From DASXMT01 sp036521415 (GTDB lineage: Bacteria; Actinomycetota; Acidimicrobiia; Acidimicrobiales; RAAP-2): DNA of 35,592 nucleotides. Positions 1 to 6,465 of the stretch are shown in pieces. Both the position numbers and the translations under genes were made by a program. The stretch's first letter is position 1. Every line of letters begins with the position of its first letter. Under the pieces are notes generated by a model that searched no databases, was not told the origin of the DNA, and worked only from the letters and a program-made list of their open reading frames with translations. The stretch is from the NCBI GenBank assembly GCA_036521415.1, contig DATDHU010000039.1:1-35592 (forward strand), in the 5' to 3' direction.

Positions 1-798
1 GTCGCCCGCCACTTCGCGGAGACGACCCAGTACCTGACGAAGGGCACGACCCACGGCCGCCAGATCGGCGGGCGGGCTGTGGTGCAGGTGGGGCCCGTGG
101 GCCCGAGGGATCACCAGCATCTCGTAGGGGGTGCCGCTCCAGAACGGGCAGATCACCACCACCCGCTCGTCGGCGTAGACGACTCGGTAGCCGACATCCT
201 CCTCGGCGTCCGCCGCCGTGCACAGCAGGCACCGCCCGGCGAACCGGGCGAACCCGGCCTGTTCCTCGACCAGCTCGCGCGGCACGAAGGACATGCCGAG
301 CAACTGGCCGTGGGGATGCTCGATGGAGGCGCCCGCCTCGCGGCCGGCGTTGACGATGGCCTGGCTGTAGCGCAGACCCGGAATGTGCGAATGCTCCTCG
401 ATCCGGTCCCGGATGGCGGCCATGACCATGGCGGCCTGTTCGTCACTCAACATCGACCAGGAATTCTGATGATCAGGAGAGAGCACAAGGACCTCATGGA
501 TACCTCCCGCCGTTGCCTGGGTGAAGATGGGCCCCCGGTTGGTGACGACGAAGGGGTCGTCCCCTTCGAAGGCAGGGTAGAGGTTGGGCACCACCCGCAC
601 CCGCCAACGGCCCTCGGGGCCGTAGGTCTCCAGGGCGGGCGGCGTGGACTCCTCGTTCCCCGGGCAGAACGGGCAGGGGCGGCTGGTGTCGGCCTGGGTC
701 GGGACCATGCGGGGGGCAAACGCCCGCGGGCGTTGGGCCCGGTCGGTACTGACCACCACCCAGCGGCCGGTGAGGGGGTCGAGACGTAGTTGGTTCAT
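1..798 (-). CDS. galT: Galactose-1-phosphate uridylyltransferase, 3' end cut by window edge
   Basis: Transfers UMP between UDP-glucose and galactose-1-phosphate in the Leloir pathway, in the cytoplasm. Reading from the ATG at 798, the frame stays open to base 1, giving 266 residues of a protein usually about 330-350 long, so the C-terminus lies outside the window. Visible motifs are the zinc-type CPFC pair (C42, C45), the conserved NAGREAGAS stretch near residue 150 and the catalytic HPHGQ (H161, H163); in this family the second His carries the uridylyl group. A second Cys pair (CLLC) follows near residue 200. No strong Shine-Dalgarno sequence precedes the ATG. It diverges from the membrane protein gene at 1003. 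The HIT-fold identity is clear. Preference for galactose-1-phosphate over another sugar phosphate or an ADP-linked reaction cannot be settled from the sequence. Confidence 0.88.
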   Translation of the reverse strand, partial: MNQLRLDPLTGRWVVVSTDRAQRPRAFAPRMVPTQADTSRPCPFCPGNEESTPPALETYGPEGRWRVRVVPNLYPAFEGDDPFVVTNRGPIFTQATAGGIHEVLVLSPDHQNSWSMLSDEQAAMVMAAIRDRIEEHSHIPGLRYSQAIVNAGREAGASIEHPHGQLLGMSFVPRELVEEQAGFARFAGRCLLCTAADAEEDVGYRVVYADERVVVICPFWSGTPYEMLVIPRAHGPHLHHSPPADLAAVGRALRQVLGRLREVAGD

Positions 799-960
799 GC
801 GGGGCGGTTGATTTCCATGTGCGATCCGTGTCATTCGATCTGGGCGTTGGCCCTCTTCTCGTAGCTCTTCGTCGCCGATCCCTCAGTCCGATCGTCGCCG
901 CGTCCGAAGCGCATGCCCCCAACGTATCAATGGTTGGACTGTTGTTGTGCTATAGCTGCC

Positions 961-986
961 CCCGGGACCACCACGGTGGGCCCGGG
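961..986. promoter_or_regulatory. 26-bp near-perfect palindrome in the galT/membrane-protein divergent region
   Basis: Two 12-nt arms, CCCGGGACCACC and GGTGGGCCCGGG, match as an inverted repeat at 11 of 12 positions around a 2-nt centre. It ends 16 bases before the ATG at 1003. It could be an operator or an RNA hairpin near the start of the downstream gene. No protein that would bind it can be named. Confidence 0.45.
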
Positions 987-1002
987 TGCGAGAATCCCGG
1001 GG

Positions 1003-1515
1003 ATGCAACCAGCTAGCGCCGAACTTTTTGCCCTGTCCTCTTTTGCCCTGTCCTCGAATCGCGGCGCTGCCTATGACGTGGTGCTGTTGGCCCACATCCT
1101 CTCGAGCATCGTCGGGTTTGGCGCCGTGGCCGTGGCCGGCGTCAACGCCCTGTTGCTACGGGGCGCCGAGGTCCCGTCGGCATCGGTGCTGCGATATTAC
1201 CGGCCGGGGGTGAACTGGGCGGGTCGGGTCACCTTCCTCGTCCCTGTGCTCGGGGTGGCCCTGGTAGGGATGAGCCACGGGTCGTGGTCGTTCAGCGACG
1301 GCTGGGTGCTCGGTGGCCTGGCCCTGTGGGTCGTGGCCGCCATGGCTGGCGAAATGGCAGTGTGGCCGGCCGAGCGCGGGCTCCAGCTCCTGGTCACGGA
1401 GCGATCCTCCGACGATGTTCGCCGGCGCTCGCTCCGTCGGCAGGTGGCCGTCGGCTCGGCGGCCATGATGCTCGTGTTCGTGGTCGCTACCGTGATCATG
1501 GTGGCCAAGCCGTGA
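1003..1515 (+). CDS. Small four-helix integral membrane protein, DUF2269-like
   Basis: 170 residues with four predicted membrane segments. The first begins near residue 25 (DVVLLAHILSSIVGFGAVAV). The second and third are near the motifs VTFLVPVLGVALVG and LGGLALWVVAAMAG, and the last is close to the C-terminus (MMLVFVVATVIMV). The pattern of an early 'LAHILSS' helix, a Trp/Gly-rich centre and an Arg-rich loop before the last helix resembles DUF2269-type proteins, but the match is from memory. The ATG at 1003 is preferred over one at 913 because the extra 30 residues are Cys/Pro-rich and unlike a membrane protein start. A 15-bp tandem duplication codes for FALSSFALSS near the N-terminus. The DUF5522 gene starts 13 nt downstream, so the two are probably co-transcribed. 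Function unknown. Confidence 0.7.
   Translation: MQPASAELFALSSFALSSNRGAAYDVVLLAHILSSIVGFGAVAVAGVNALLLRGAEVPSASVLRYYRPGVNWAGRVTFLVPVLGVALVGMSHGSWSFSDGWVLGGLALWVVAAMAGEMAVWPAERGLQLLVTERSSDDVRRRSLRRQVAVGSAAMMLVFVVATVIMVAKP
1026..1055. repeat. 15-bp tandem duplication within a coding region
   Basis: TTTTGCCCTGTCCTC occurs twice back to back and in frame, adding a second FALSS to the N-terminus of the membrane protein. This is the kind of short duplication made by replication slippage. Confidence 0.9.
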
Positions 1516-1528
1516 TGACCGAGGCGCC

Positions 1529-1822
1529 GTGAGCGAGCCAGAGGGGAACGAGCCAGAGTGGGCCGAGTCGGGTGAGACCGAACCAGATGGGGCCGACGAC
1601 GGACGCGGCGGCGTGCCCCACCCGGACCGGCTCGATCCGAACCGGACGGACTACCGGATGATCCTGGATGCGCATGCGTCTGCGGTACGGGCGGCGGAGC
1701 CGGGATACACCGATCCGGGGACGGGGCTCTACGTGCTCACCGCGGCGACGCTGGCCGGCCGGGGCTCGTGTTGCCAGAGCGGCTGTCGCCACTGCCCCTA
1801 TGTCGATCAGGAGAACCGATAA
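1529..1822 (+). CDS. DUF5522 family protein
   Basis: 97 residues from a GTG preceded by GAGG. The first half is acidic and low in complexity, with Glu/Pro/Asp repeats of the type 'EPEGNEPEWAESGETEPDG'. The second half carries the compact conserved core of DUF5522: YTDPGTGLYVLT, then RGSCCQSGCRHCPY. The family hallmark is a CC-x3-C-x2-C arrangement with a terminal HCPY, which suggests a small metal or cluster site; this is inferred, since no function is established. It follows the membrane protein gene by 13 nt. Identification is by motif recognition. Confidence 0.8.
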   Translation: MSEPEGNEPEWAESGETEPDGADDGRGGVPHPDRLDPNRTDYRMILDAHASAVRAAEPGYTDPGTGLYVLTAATLAGRGSCCQSGCRHCPYVDQENR

Positions 1823-2045
1823 GACCCATCGGCCGAGCCGATCGATACGGCCGCGTCGCGTGCCGATTCAGGGATCGGTCCCCCGGATCACCGATCGTCG
1901 ATGAACCAATGAGTTCCGATGGGACGCTGACTACAGTCGAGTGCACGTCGGTGGTGCCGTCCACCGCTCGCCTCGAACAGTCGATGCGGGGGAGCGAGCT
2001 CACATGCGTCGTTCCGCGTGCAGCACCGAGCACGAGGAGATCCAC

Positions 2046-2357
2046 ATGCTGGCCATCAGCGGGGTTCTGCGCTTCAAACCTGAGGATCGGGACGAGGTGA
2101 TAGAAGGACTGGCCTGGGTGACCGAGCGCAGCCGGGCCGACGCCGGTTGCATCGAGTACTGGTACGCCGAGGATCTGGTCGACCCCGGGTCGTTCCGGTT
2201 CTTCGAATGCTGGGAATCGAGCGAGACCTTCGACGCTCACCGCGCCGCCCCCTACGAGGAGGAGTTCACCCAGCGCTACCTCACGCGGCTGGCCGGTGCT
2301 GGCGCGACCCAGTACGAGATAGAAACCCGCGAGGTCCTGGCGACCGACGAGCACTGA
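2046..2357 (+). CDS. ABM-fold (YgiN-like) monooxygenase family protein
   Basis: 103 residues, the usual length for a single dimeric alpha+beta barrel domain. The start 'MLAISGVLRFKPEDRDEV' and the later CIEYWYAEDLVDPGSFRFFECW follow the antibiotic-biosynthesis-monooxygenase pattern: a beta strand, an amphipathic helix, then 'GCxxYxxxxDxxdpxxfxxxExW'. The ATG at 2046 is chosen over an upstream start at 1941 because it follows GAGGAG at good spacing and begins exactly at the domain. Members range from quinol monooxygenases to haem-degrading enzymes and many have no known substrate, so only the fold is claimed. It stands alone, with the siroheme gene ending convergently 24 nt downstream. Confidence 0.75.
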   Translation: MLAISGVLRFKPEDRDEVIEGLAWVTERSRADAGCIEYWYAEDLVDPGSFRFFECWESSETFDAHRAAPYEEEFTQRYLTRLAGAGATQYEIETREVLATDEH

Positions 2358-2381
2358 CCGGTCGCCGCGCTCGCTCGACGG

Positions 2382-3131
2382 TCAGGGGCGCCGGTTCCCC
2401 TCGTCCACCTCGGCTTGCAACAGGGCACGGGCGTCGTCGATCTGACCGGACCGGACCAGGTCGACGAACGGGCCCGACAGGATGGTCGACCAATCGGTCG
2501 ACTCGGTCGACCGACCCTCGGCGCGGAGGCGTCGCCGGGCCTCGTCGAGCAGCACGGCCAGGTCTCCCGCTTCGTCGCCGATGGCGCAGGCGGCGGCGTC
2601 CCTGAGCCAACCGGCCAATGCCGGACTGGCACCTCCGGTGGACACGGCCACCGTCACGTCGCCGTCTCGGTGCACGGCGGGCAGGAGGAACGTGCAATTG
2701 TCGACATCGTCGGCGCTGTTGACCCACACCCCGGCCGCATCGGCATCGGCCGCCACCACACGGTCCACGTCGGGGTCGCCGGTGGCCGTTATCACCAGAC
2801 GGAAGCCGGCGGCCTCACCCGGGCGGTACCGTCGCTCCTCGAGGACGAGTGATCCCGTCGGCGGGGCCGTCGTGCCAGCGGCCCCATCGGCCGCGGTGCC
2901 CACCGCCTCGCCCTCCGTCGTGCCCGCCGAGCCCTGAAGCCTGGCGGGCGCAGCACCCACTGCGAGTCGGCGAAGTCGGCTGGTGATCTGGGGGGCCACC
3001 ACGGTCACCTCGGCGCGGCAGCGAAGCAGGCCCTCCGCCTTGTGGGTGGCGATCGGTCCGCCCCCCACCACCAGGCACGGCCGTCCGTCCACGACCAGTG
3101 CCACCGGGTAGAGGGGCGAGTGGTGGGACAT
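2382..3131 (-). CDS. Precorrin-2 dehydrogenase / sirohydrochlorin ferrochelatase (Met8 / CysG-N type)
   Basis: Oxidises precorrin-2 to sirohydrochlorin with NAD and inserts iron to give sirohaem, the cofactor of the sulfite reductase encoded at 6465. The dinucleotide-binding glycines are seen in VVGGGPIATHKAEGLL (residues about 21-36). They are followed by the strand 'EVTVVAP', by NSADDVDNCTFLLPAV and by VSTGGASPALAGWLRD, all typical of the family. A low-complexity Ala/Gly/Thr insert of roughly 35 residues sits between 'RRLA' and LVLEERRY and is not normally present. There is no fused uroporphyrinogen methyltransferase domain. The ATG lies 11 nt after the cysN stop, with GAGGG upstream, so it is the third gene of a cysD-cysN-met8 operon. 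Confidence 0.87.
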   Translation of the reverse strand: MSHHSPLYPVALVVDGRPCLVVGGGPIATHKAEGLLRCRAEVTVVAPQITSRLRRLAVGAAPARLQGSAGTTEGEAVGTAADGAAGTTAPPTGSLVLEERRYRPGEAAGFRLVITATGDPDVDRVVAADADAAGVWVNSADDVDNCTFLLPAVHRDGDVTVAVSTGGASPALAGWLRDAAACAIGDEAGDLAVLLDEARRRLRAEGRSTESTDWSTILSGPFVDLVRSGQIDDARALLQAEVDEGNRRP

Positions 3132-3142
3132 GGGCGGTGCCC

Positions 3143-4471
3143 TCAGTCTGGGCTTGGGGCAACGTCGGGGGGTCCGACCATGCCGGCCGCCACGGTGCCG
3201 TTGGTCGCCGGGTCGATGAGCACGAAGCTCCCGGTGATGCGGTTCCGCTGGTAGGGGTCGGCGGCCAGGGGGGAGGCGGTGGTCAGGATGACCGTCCCGA
3301 TGTCGTTCTCTTCCAAGGACTCGGTGGGCGACAGCTCCAGGTCGTTGACGTCGAGCCTCCCGGTGACGGCGAGGACCCGGGCCGGGGTGATCCGGGTGGT
3401 GTGCTTCAGCCGGTACTGGGCGCCGGCGGCCAGTGGGCGCTTGTCGAACCAGCAGACGGTGGCCTCAATCTCGGAGGCCACCTCGGGCGGGTCGTCTGCC
3501 GCGGCCAAGATGTCACCCCGGCTCACGTCCACGTCGTCGGCCAGGTGCACCGAGACGGACAGGCCCACCGACGCCTCATCCAGCGGCCCGTCGAGGGTCT
3601 CGACCGCGGTCACCGTGGTCCGCTGACCGGCGGGCAGGACGATCACGTCGTCGCCCGGACGAATGGGGCCGCCGTTGACCATCCCGGCGTAGCTCCGACC
3701 TCCGCCGGGCTGGCGCAGCACCCACTGGACAGGTAGGCGGGCAGCCGAGCCGTGGTGGGCCCCGTGCACGCCGGCCCAGGCGCCGGCCGGGGCCTGCTCG
3801 AGAGCCTCGAGGATGGTGGGGCCGTCATACCAAAGAGCTGCATCCGAGCGCTCAGCGACGTTGTCTCCGTAGAGGGCCGAGACCGGGACCACGGTGCACG
3901 ACTCGATCCCGAGGCGGGCCGACAGCACGATCATGTCCTTGACCACCTGGTCGTACGCATCCTCTTCCCAGGCGATCCTGTCCATCTTGTTTGCCGCCAC
4001 GATCAGCTGGCGAACCCCGAGGAGGGCGGCGATGCAGACGTGGCGCCGGGTCTGCTCGCGGAGGCCCTTGGACGCGTCGACCACGACGAGAGCCAGGTCG
4101 GCGGTCGAGGCCCCGGTGGCCATGTTCCGGGTGTACTGGACGTGACCGGGGCAATCGGCGATCACGAACTTCCGCGCCGGTGTGGCCGCGTACCGGTAGG
4201 CGACGTCGATGGTGATGCCCTGCTCGCGCTCGGCCCGCAGGCCGTCGGTCACGAACGAGAGGTCGACGCCGACCGCCCCTCGCCGTCGCGACGCCGTCGC
4301 CACCGCCTCGAGCTGGTCGTCGAAGAGCTGCTTAGTGTCGTGCAACAGGCGGCCGATGAGCGTCGACTTCCCGTCGTCGACCGAACCCACTGCGGCGAAG
4401 CGCAGGAGGTCCATGACCGGCTCCTGGGACGATTCGGTGACGGCGGCCGCGCCGTCCGAGGCTGCGGCCAT
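3143..4471 (-). CDS. cysN: Sulfate adenylyltransferase subunit 1 (GTPase)
   Basis: The GTP-hydrolysing subunit of ATP sulfurylase; with CysD it makes adenylylsulfate (APS) from ATP and sulfate in the cytoplasm. 442 residues. GTPase motifs are all present: GSVDDGKST (G1, about 29-37), ITIDVAYR (G2), DCPGHVQYT (G3) and ANKMD (G4), followed by EF-Tu-like beta-barrel domains (PVQWVLRQ, GDDVIVLPAG). There is no C-terminal APS kinase (CysC) domain, which fits a pathway that reduces APS directly. The first 20 residues are a poorly conserved lead; the conserved part begins at MDLLRFAAVGS. The ATG lies 3 nt after the cysD stop. Confidence 0.95.
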   Translation of the reverse strand: MAAASDGAAAVTESSQEPVMDLLRFAAVGSVDDGKSTLIGRLLHDTKQLFDDQLEAVATASRRRGAVGVDLSFVTDGLRAEREQGITIDVAYRYAATPARKFVIADCPGHVQYTRNMATGASTADLALVVVDASKGLREQTRRHVCIAALLGVRQLIVAANKMDRIAWEEDAYDQVVKDMIVLSARLGIESCTVVPVSALYGDNVAERSDAALWYDGPTILEALEQAPAGAWAGVHGAHHGSAARLPVQWVLRQPGGGRSYAGMVNGGPIRPGDDVIVLPAGQRTTVTAVETLDGPLDEASVGLSVSVHLADDVDVSRGDILAAADDPPEVASEIEATVCWFDKRPLAAGAQYRLKHTTRITPARVLAVTGRLDVNDLELSPTESLEENDIGTVILTTASPLAADPYQRNRITGSFVLIDPATNGTVAAGMVGPPDVAPSPD

Positions 4472-4474
4472 CGG

Positions 4475-5422
4475 CTAGAAGTACCCCTCGCGCTTGCGGT
4501 CTTCCATCGACGTCTCGGAGAACCGGTCGTCAGCCCGGGTGGCACCCCGCTCCGACACCCGGGAGATGGCCACCTCGGCAATGATCTGGTCGACGGTGGT
4601 CGCCCCGGACCGCACGGCGCCCGTGCAGGTGGCGTCACCCACGGTCCGGAAGCGGACGGTCTCGCTGACCGCCGACTCGTTCGGTCCCGGTGTCACCCAC
4701 GCCGACTCGGCCAGCAGCATCCCGTCACGCTCGATGACCGAGCGCGTATGGGCGTAGTAGATCGAGGGCAGCTCGATCGACTCTCGGGCGATGTACTGCC
4801 AGATGTCCAGTTCCGTCCAGTCCGAGAGGGGGAAGGCCCGCAGGCTCTCGCCCGGCTGGACCTGGCCCGAGTAGAGCTGCCACAGCTCGGGTCGCTGGCG
4901 CTTGGGGTCCCACTGCCCGAACGTGTCCCGAAAGGACAGGACCCGCTCTTTGGCCCGGGCCTTGTCCTCGTCACGACGCGCCCCGCCGATGGCTGCGTCG
5001 AAGCCATACCTGGTGATGGTATCGAGGAGGGCGGTGGTCTGGAGCCGGTTCCTCGTCCCTCCGGGCCCTGGATCGGCGACCCGGCCGGTGTCGATGGACT
5101 CCTGGACCGACGCCACCAACAGCTGCTCGCCCAGCTCAGCGACCCGGCGGTCACGGAAGTCGATCACCTCGGCGAAGTTGTGCCCGGTGTCCACGTGCAG
5201 GATGGGAAAGGGGAAGCCTCCGGGGCGGAAGGCCTTCTCGGCCAGCCGCAGGAGAACAGCGGAGTCCTTGCCCCCACTGAACAGCAACACCGGGCGTTCG
5301 CACTCGGCGGCCACCTCCCGCATGATGAAGACGGAGTGGGCCTCGAGCAGGTCGAGGTGGTCGACGCCGGGAGCGGTGGCGACCGTGGACGAGAGGGCAA
5401 CGGGGTCGAGAATCGTTGTCAC
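4475..5422 (-). CDS. cysD: Sulfate adenylyltransferase subunit 2
   Basis: The adenylylating subunit of the CysDN ATP sulfurylase. The PP-loop SGGKDS (residues 49-54) binds ATP. Downstream, the family-typical FPILHVDTGHNF, the GGARRDEDKARAKER stretch and FPLSDWTELDIWQYI are all present. 315 residues, about the usual length. The GTG at 5422 is the assigned start. It sits directly after TACGCT with no recognisable ribosome-binding sequence, so an internal start cannot be ruled out. It is the first gene of the minus arm and diverges from cysH across about 290 bp. Confidence 0.95.
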   Translation of the reverse strand: MTTILDPVALSSTVATAPGVDHLDLLEAHSVFIMREVAAECERPVLLFSGGKDSAVLLRLAEKAFRPGGFPFPILHVDTGHNFAEVIDFRDRRVAELGEQLLVASVQESIDTGRVADPGPGGTRNRLQTTALLDTITRYGFDAAIGGARRDEDKARAKERVLSFRDTFGQWDPKRQRPELWQLYSGQVQPGESLRAFPLSDWTELDIWQYIARESIELPSIYYAHTRSVIERDGMLLAESAWVTPGPNESAVSETVRFRTVGDATCTGAVRSGATTVDQIIAEVAISRVSERGATRADDRFSETSMEDRKREGYF

Positions 5423-5483
5423 AGCGTAGGGGGCCTTCCTGATTCCTCGGGCTGGGCTGGCGCCCCAGGAATCGATTGTCCGA

Positions 5484-5511
5484 AAACTTGATCTACTTAG
5501 TCATGTATACT
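5484..5511. promoter_or_regulatory. Candidate sulfur-regulator box between cysD and cysH
   Basis: A 28-bp stretch read on the plus strand contains CTTAGTCATGTATAC and ends in a TATACT -10-like hexamer (5506-5511). It matches 18 of 28 positions of the sequence before the cysteine dioxygenase gene read on the minus strand, and most differences are transitions. It also lies between imperfect inverted arms CTTGATC (5487-5493) and GATCAGG (5514-5520). Its position in the divergent region suits an operator serving both arms. The regulator is not in the window and cannot be named. Confidence 0.4.
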
Positions 5512-5589
5512 CGGATCAGGTGGTCCAAGCAAGGCGGTAGGGTCCCCCCGGGCGTGTCCGGCGGAGGCGCTGACCAGGATGAAAGCCTA

Positions 5590-5595
5590 TTGACA
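5590..5595 (+). promoter_or_regulatory. Possible -35 hexamer of a cysH promoter
   Basis: An exact TTGACA sits 117 bases before the cysH start. The sequence 17 nt downstream (GATTCG) is a poor -10, so this is a weak call. TGAC is also the centre of a small inverted repeat, CTAT-TGAC-ATAG. Confidence 0.25.
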
Positions 5596-5606
5596 TAGTA
5601 GGGATT

Positions 5607-5687
5607 GGCACCGATTCGGGTGCCGGATCTTGACCGAGTCCGCGGCTGTCCGCCCCGCTCCCGAGCGGCAACAGACAGTCGGCTGTC
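5607..5687 (+). ncRNA. Row of three perfect hairpins in the cysH leader, possible structured RNA
   Basis: Three perfect stems follow one another: GGCACC/GGTGCC (5607-5612 with 5619-5624), CCGCTC/GAGCGG (5655-5660 with 5663-5668) and GACAG/CTGTC (5674-5678 with 5683-5687). They end 25 nt before the cysH GTG. The arrangement could be a cis-regulatory leader or simply chance pairing in GC-rich DNA. No known SAM riboswitch consensus was recognised. Strand is given for the cysH direction, but the stems would form in either transcript. Confidence 0.25.
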
Positions 5688-5712
5688 GGACGGGCCCGTG
5701 GATCGAAAGTGA

Positions 5713-6465
5713 GTGCCCGTTGTGAATGAGACCGAGTTGCAGACAGACCAGCTTGGAGCCGACCAGCGACAGACTGACCGGACGGAGTCAGCCTTGAACC
5801 AGTCGGGGCTGACCGCGCTCCGCGACGAGTTGGCCGAGCGCTCGGCCGAGTTCGAGTCGGCGGCGGCCGGGTCGGTGATCGCATGGGCTGCGCAGCGCTT
5901 CGGGAGCCGCCTGTCACTGGCCTGCTCCTTCCAGGACGCCGTGATCGTGGACCTGGCCGTGGCCGTCGATCCCGGGATCGAGGTCATCTTCTTGGACACC
6001 GAGGCTCACTTTCCCGAGACCCTCGAGTACGTGGAGGCCATCCGGGCCCGGTACGACCTCAATCTGACCGTGACCAAACCGGCGACCGGAGCCGAGGCCT
6101 ACCCGTGTGGATCGGAGCAGTGCTGCGAGTACCGGAAGGTCCGTCCGCTGCGGCAGGCCCTGGCCGGGAACGAGGCCTGGCTGACCGGGCTGAAGCGCGT
6201 CGACGCCCCTACCCGGGCGACCACCCCCATCGTCTCCTACGACGACAACTGGGGCATGGTCAAGATCAACCCGCTGGCCACCTGGACCGATGCCGATATC
6301 GCGGGCTACGAGGCCGACCACGGCATTCCGCGTCACCCACTGCTCTCGCAGGGGTACCTGTCGATCGGCTGTGCCCCGACCACTCGACCGGTAGCCGAGG
6401 GCGAGGATCCCCGGGCGGGACGGTGGTCGGGGAGCGACAAGGTCGAGTGCGGACTGCACGCCTGA
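5713..6465 (+). CDS. cysH: Assimilatory APS reductase, one cluster cysteine replaced
   Basis: Reduces adenylylsulfate to sulfite and AMP with thioredoxin. 250 residues from a GTG. Seen: a CSFQDA PP-loop-like start (about 71), FLDTEAHFPETLEYV, WLTGLKR, the cluster pair EQCCEYRKV (C137, C138), SIGCAPTTRPV (C220, T223) and the catalytic tail ECGLH (C246). Bacterial APS reductases normally hold a [4Fe-4S] cluster with CC and GCxPC; here the last cysteine is Thr. The residues 'TTR' at that place look like the cluster-free PAPS reductases of the E. coli type, yet the other three cysteines remain. With no cysC nearby, APS is the likelier substrate. The stop overlaps the next start by one base (TGATG), so translation is coupled. 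Confidence 0.92.
   Translation: MPVVNETELQTDQLGADQRQTDRTESALNQSGLTALRDELAERSAEFESAAAGSVIAWAAQRFGSRLSLACSFQDAVIVDLAVAVDPGIEVIFLDTEAHFPETLEYVEAIRARYDLNLTVTKPATGAEAYPCGSEQCCEYRKVRPLRQALAGNEAWLTGLKRVDAPTRATTPIVSYDDNWGMVKINPLATWTDADIAGYEADHGIPRHPLLSQGYLSIGCAPTTRPVAEGEDPRAGRWSGSDKVECGLHA

Noticed and set aside
3752..5491. Open frame of 579 codons on the plus strand opposite cysN and cysD
   Set aside because: It lies wholly antisense to two well-supported genes and is rich in Gly, Arg, His and Asp, as expected of the complement of GC-rich codons. No family motif is seen.
5423..5712. SAM-I or SAM-IV riboswitch in front of the sulfur genes
   Set aside because: The stems seen do not match the conserved core or pseudoknot of those classes as I know them, so only an unnamed structured leader is suggested.
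5883..6464. 194-codon upstream extension of the sulfite reductase frame inside cysH
   Set aside because: It is the +2 frame of cysH and is rich in Arg/Gly/Pro. The TGATG junction and the family-typical N-terminus place the start at 6465.
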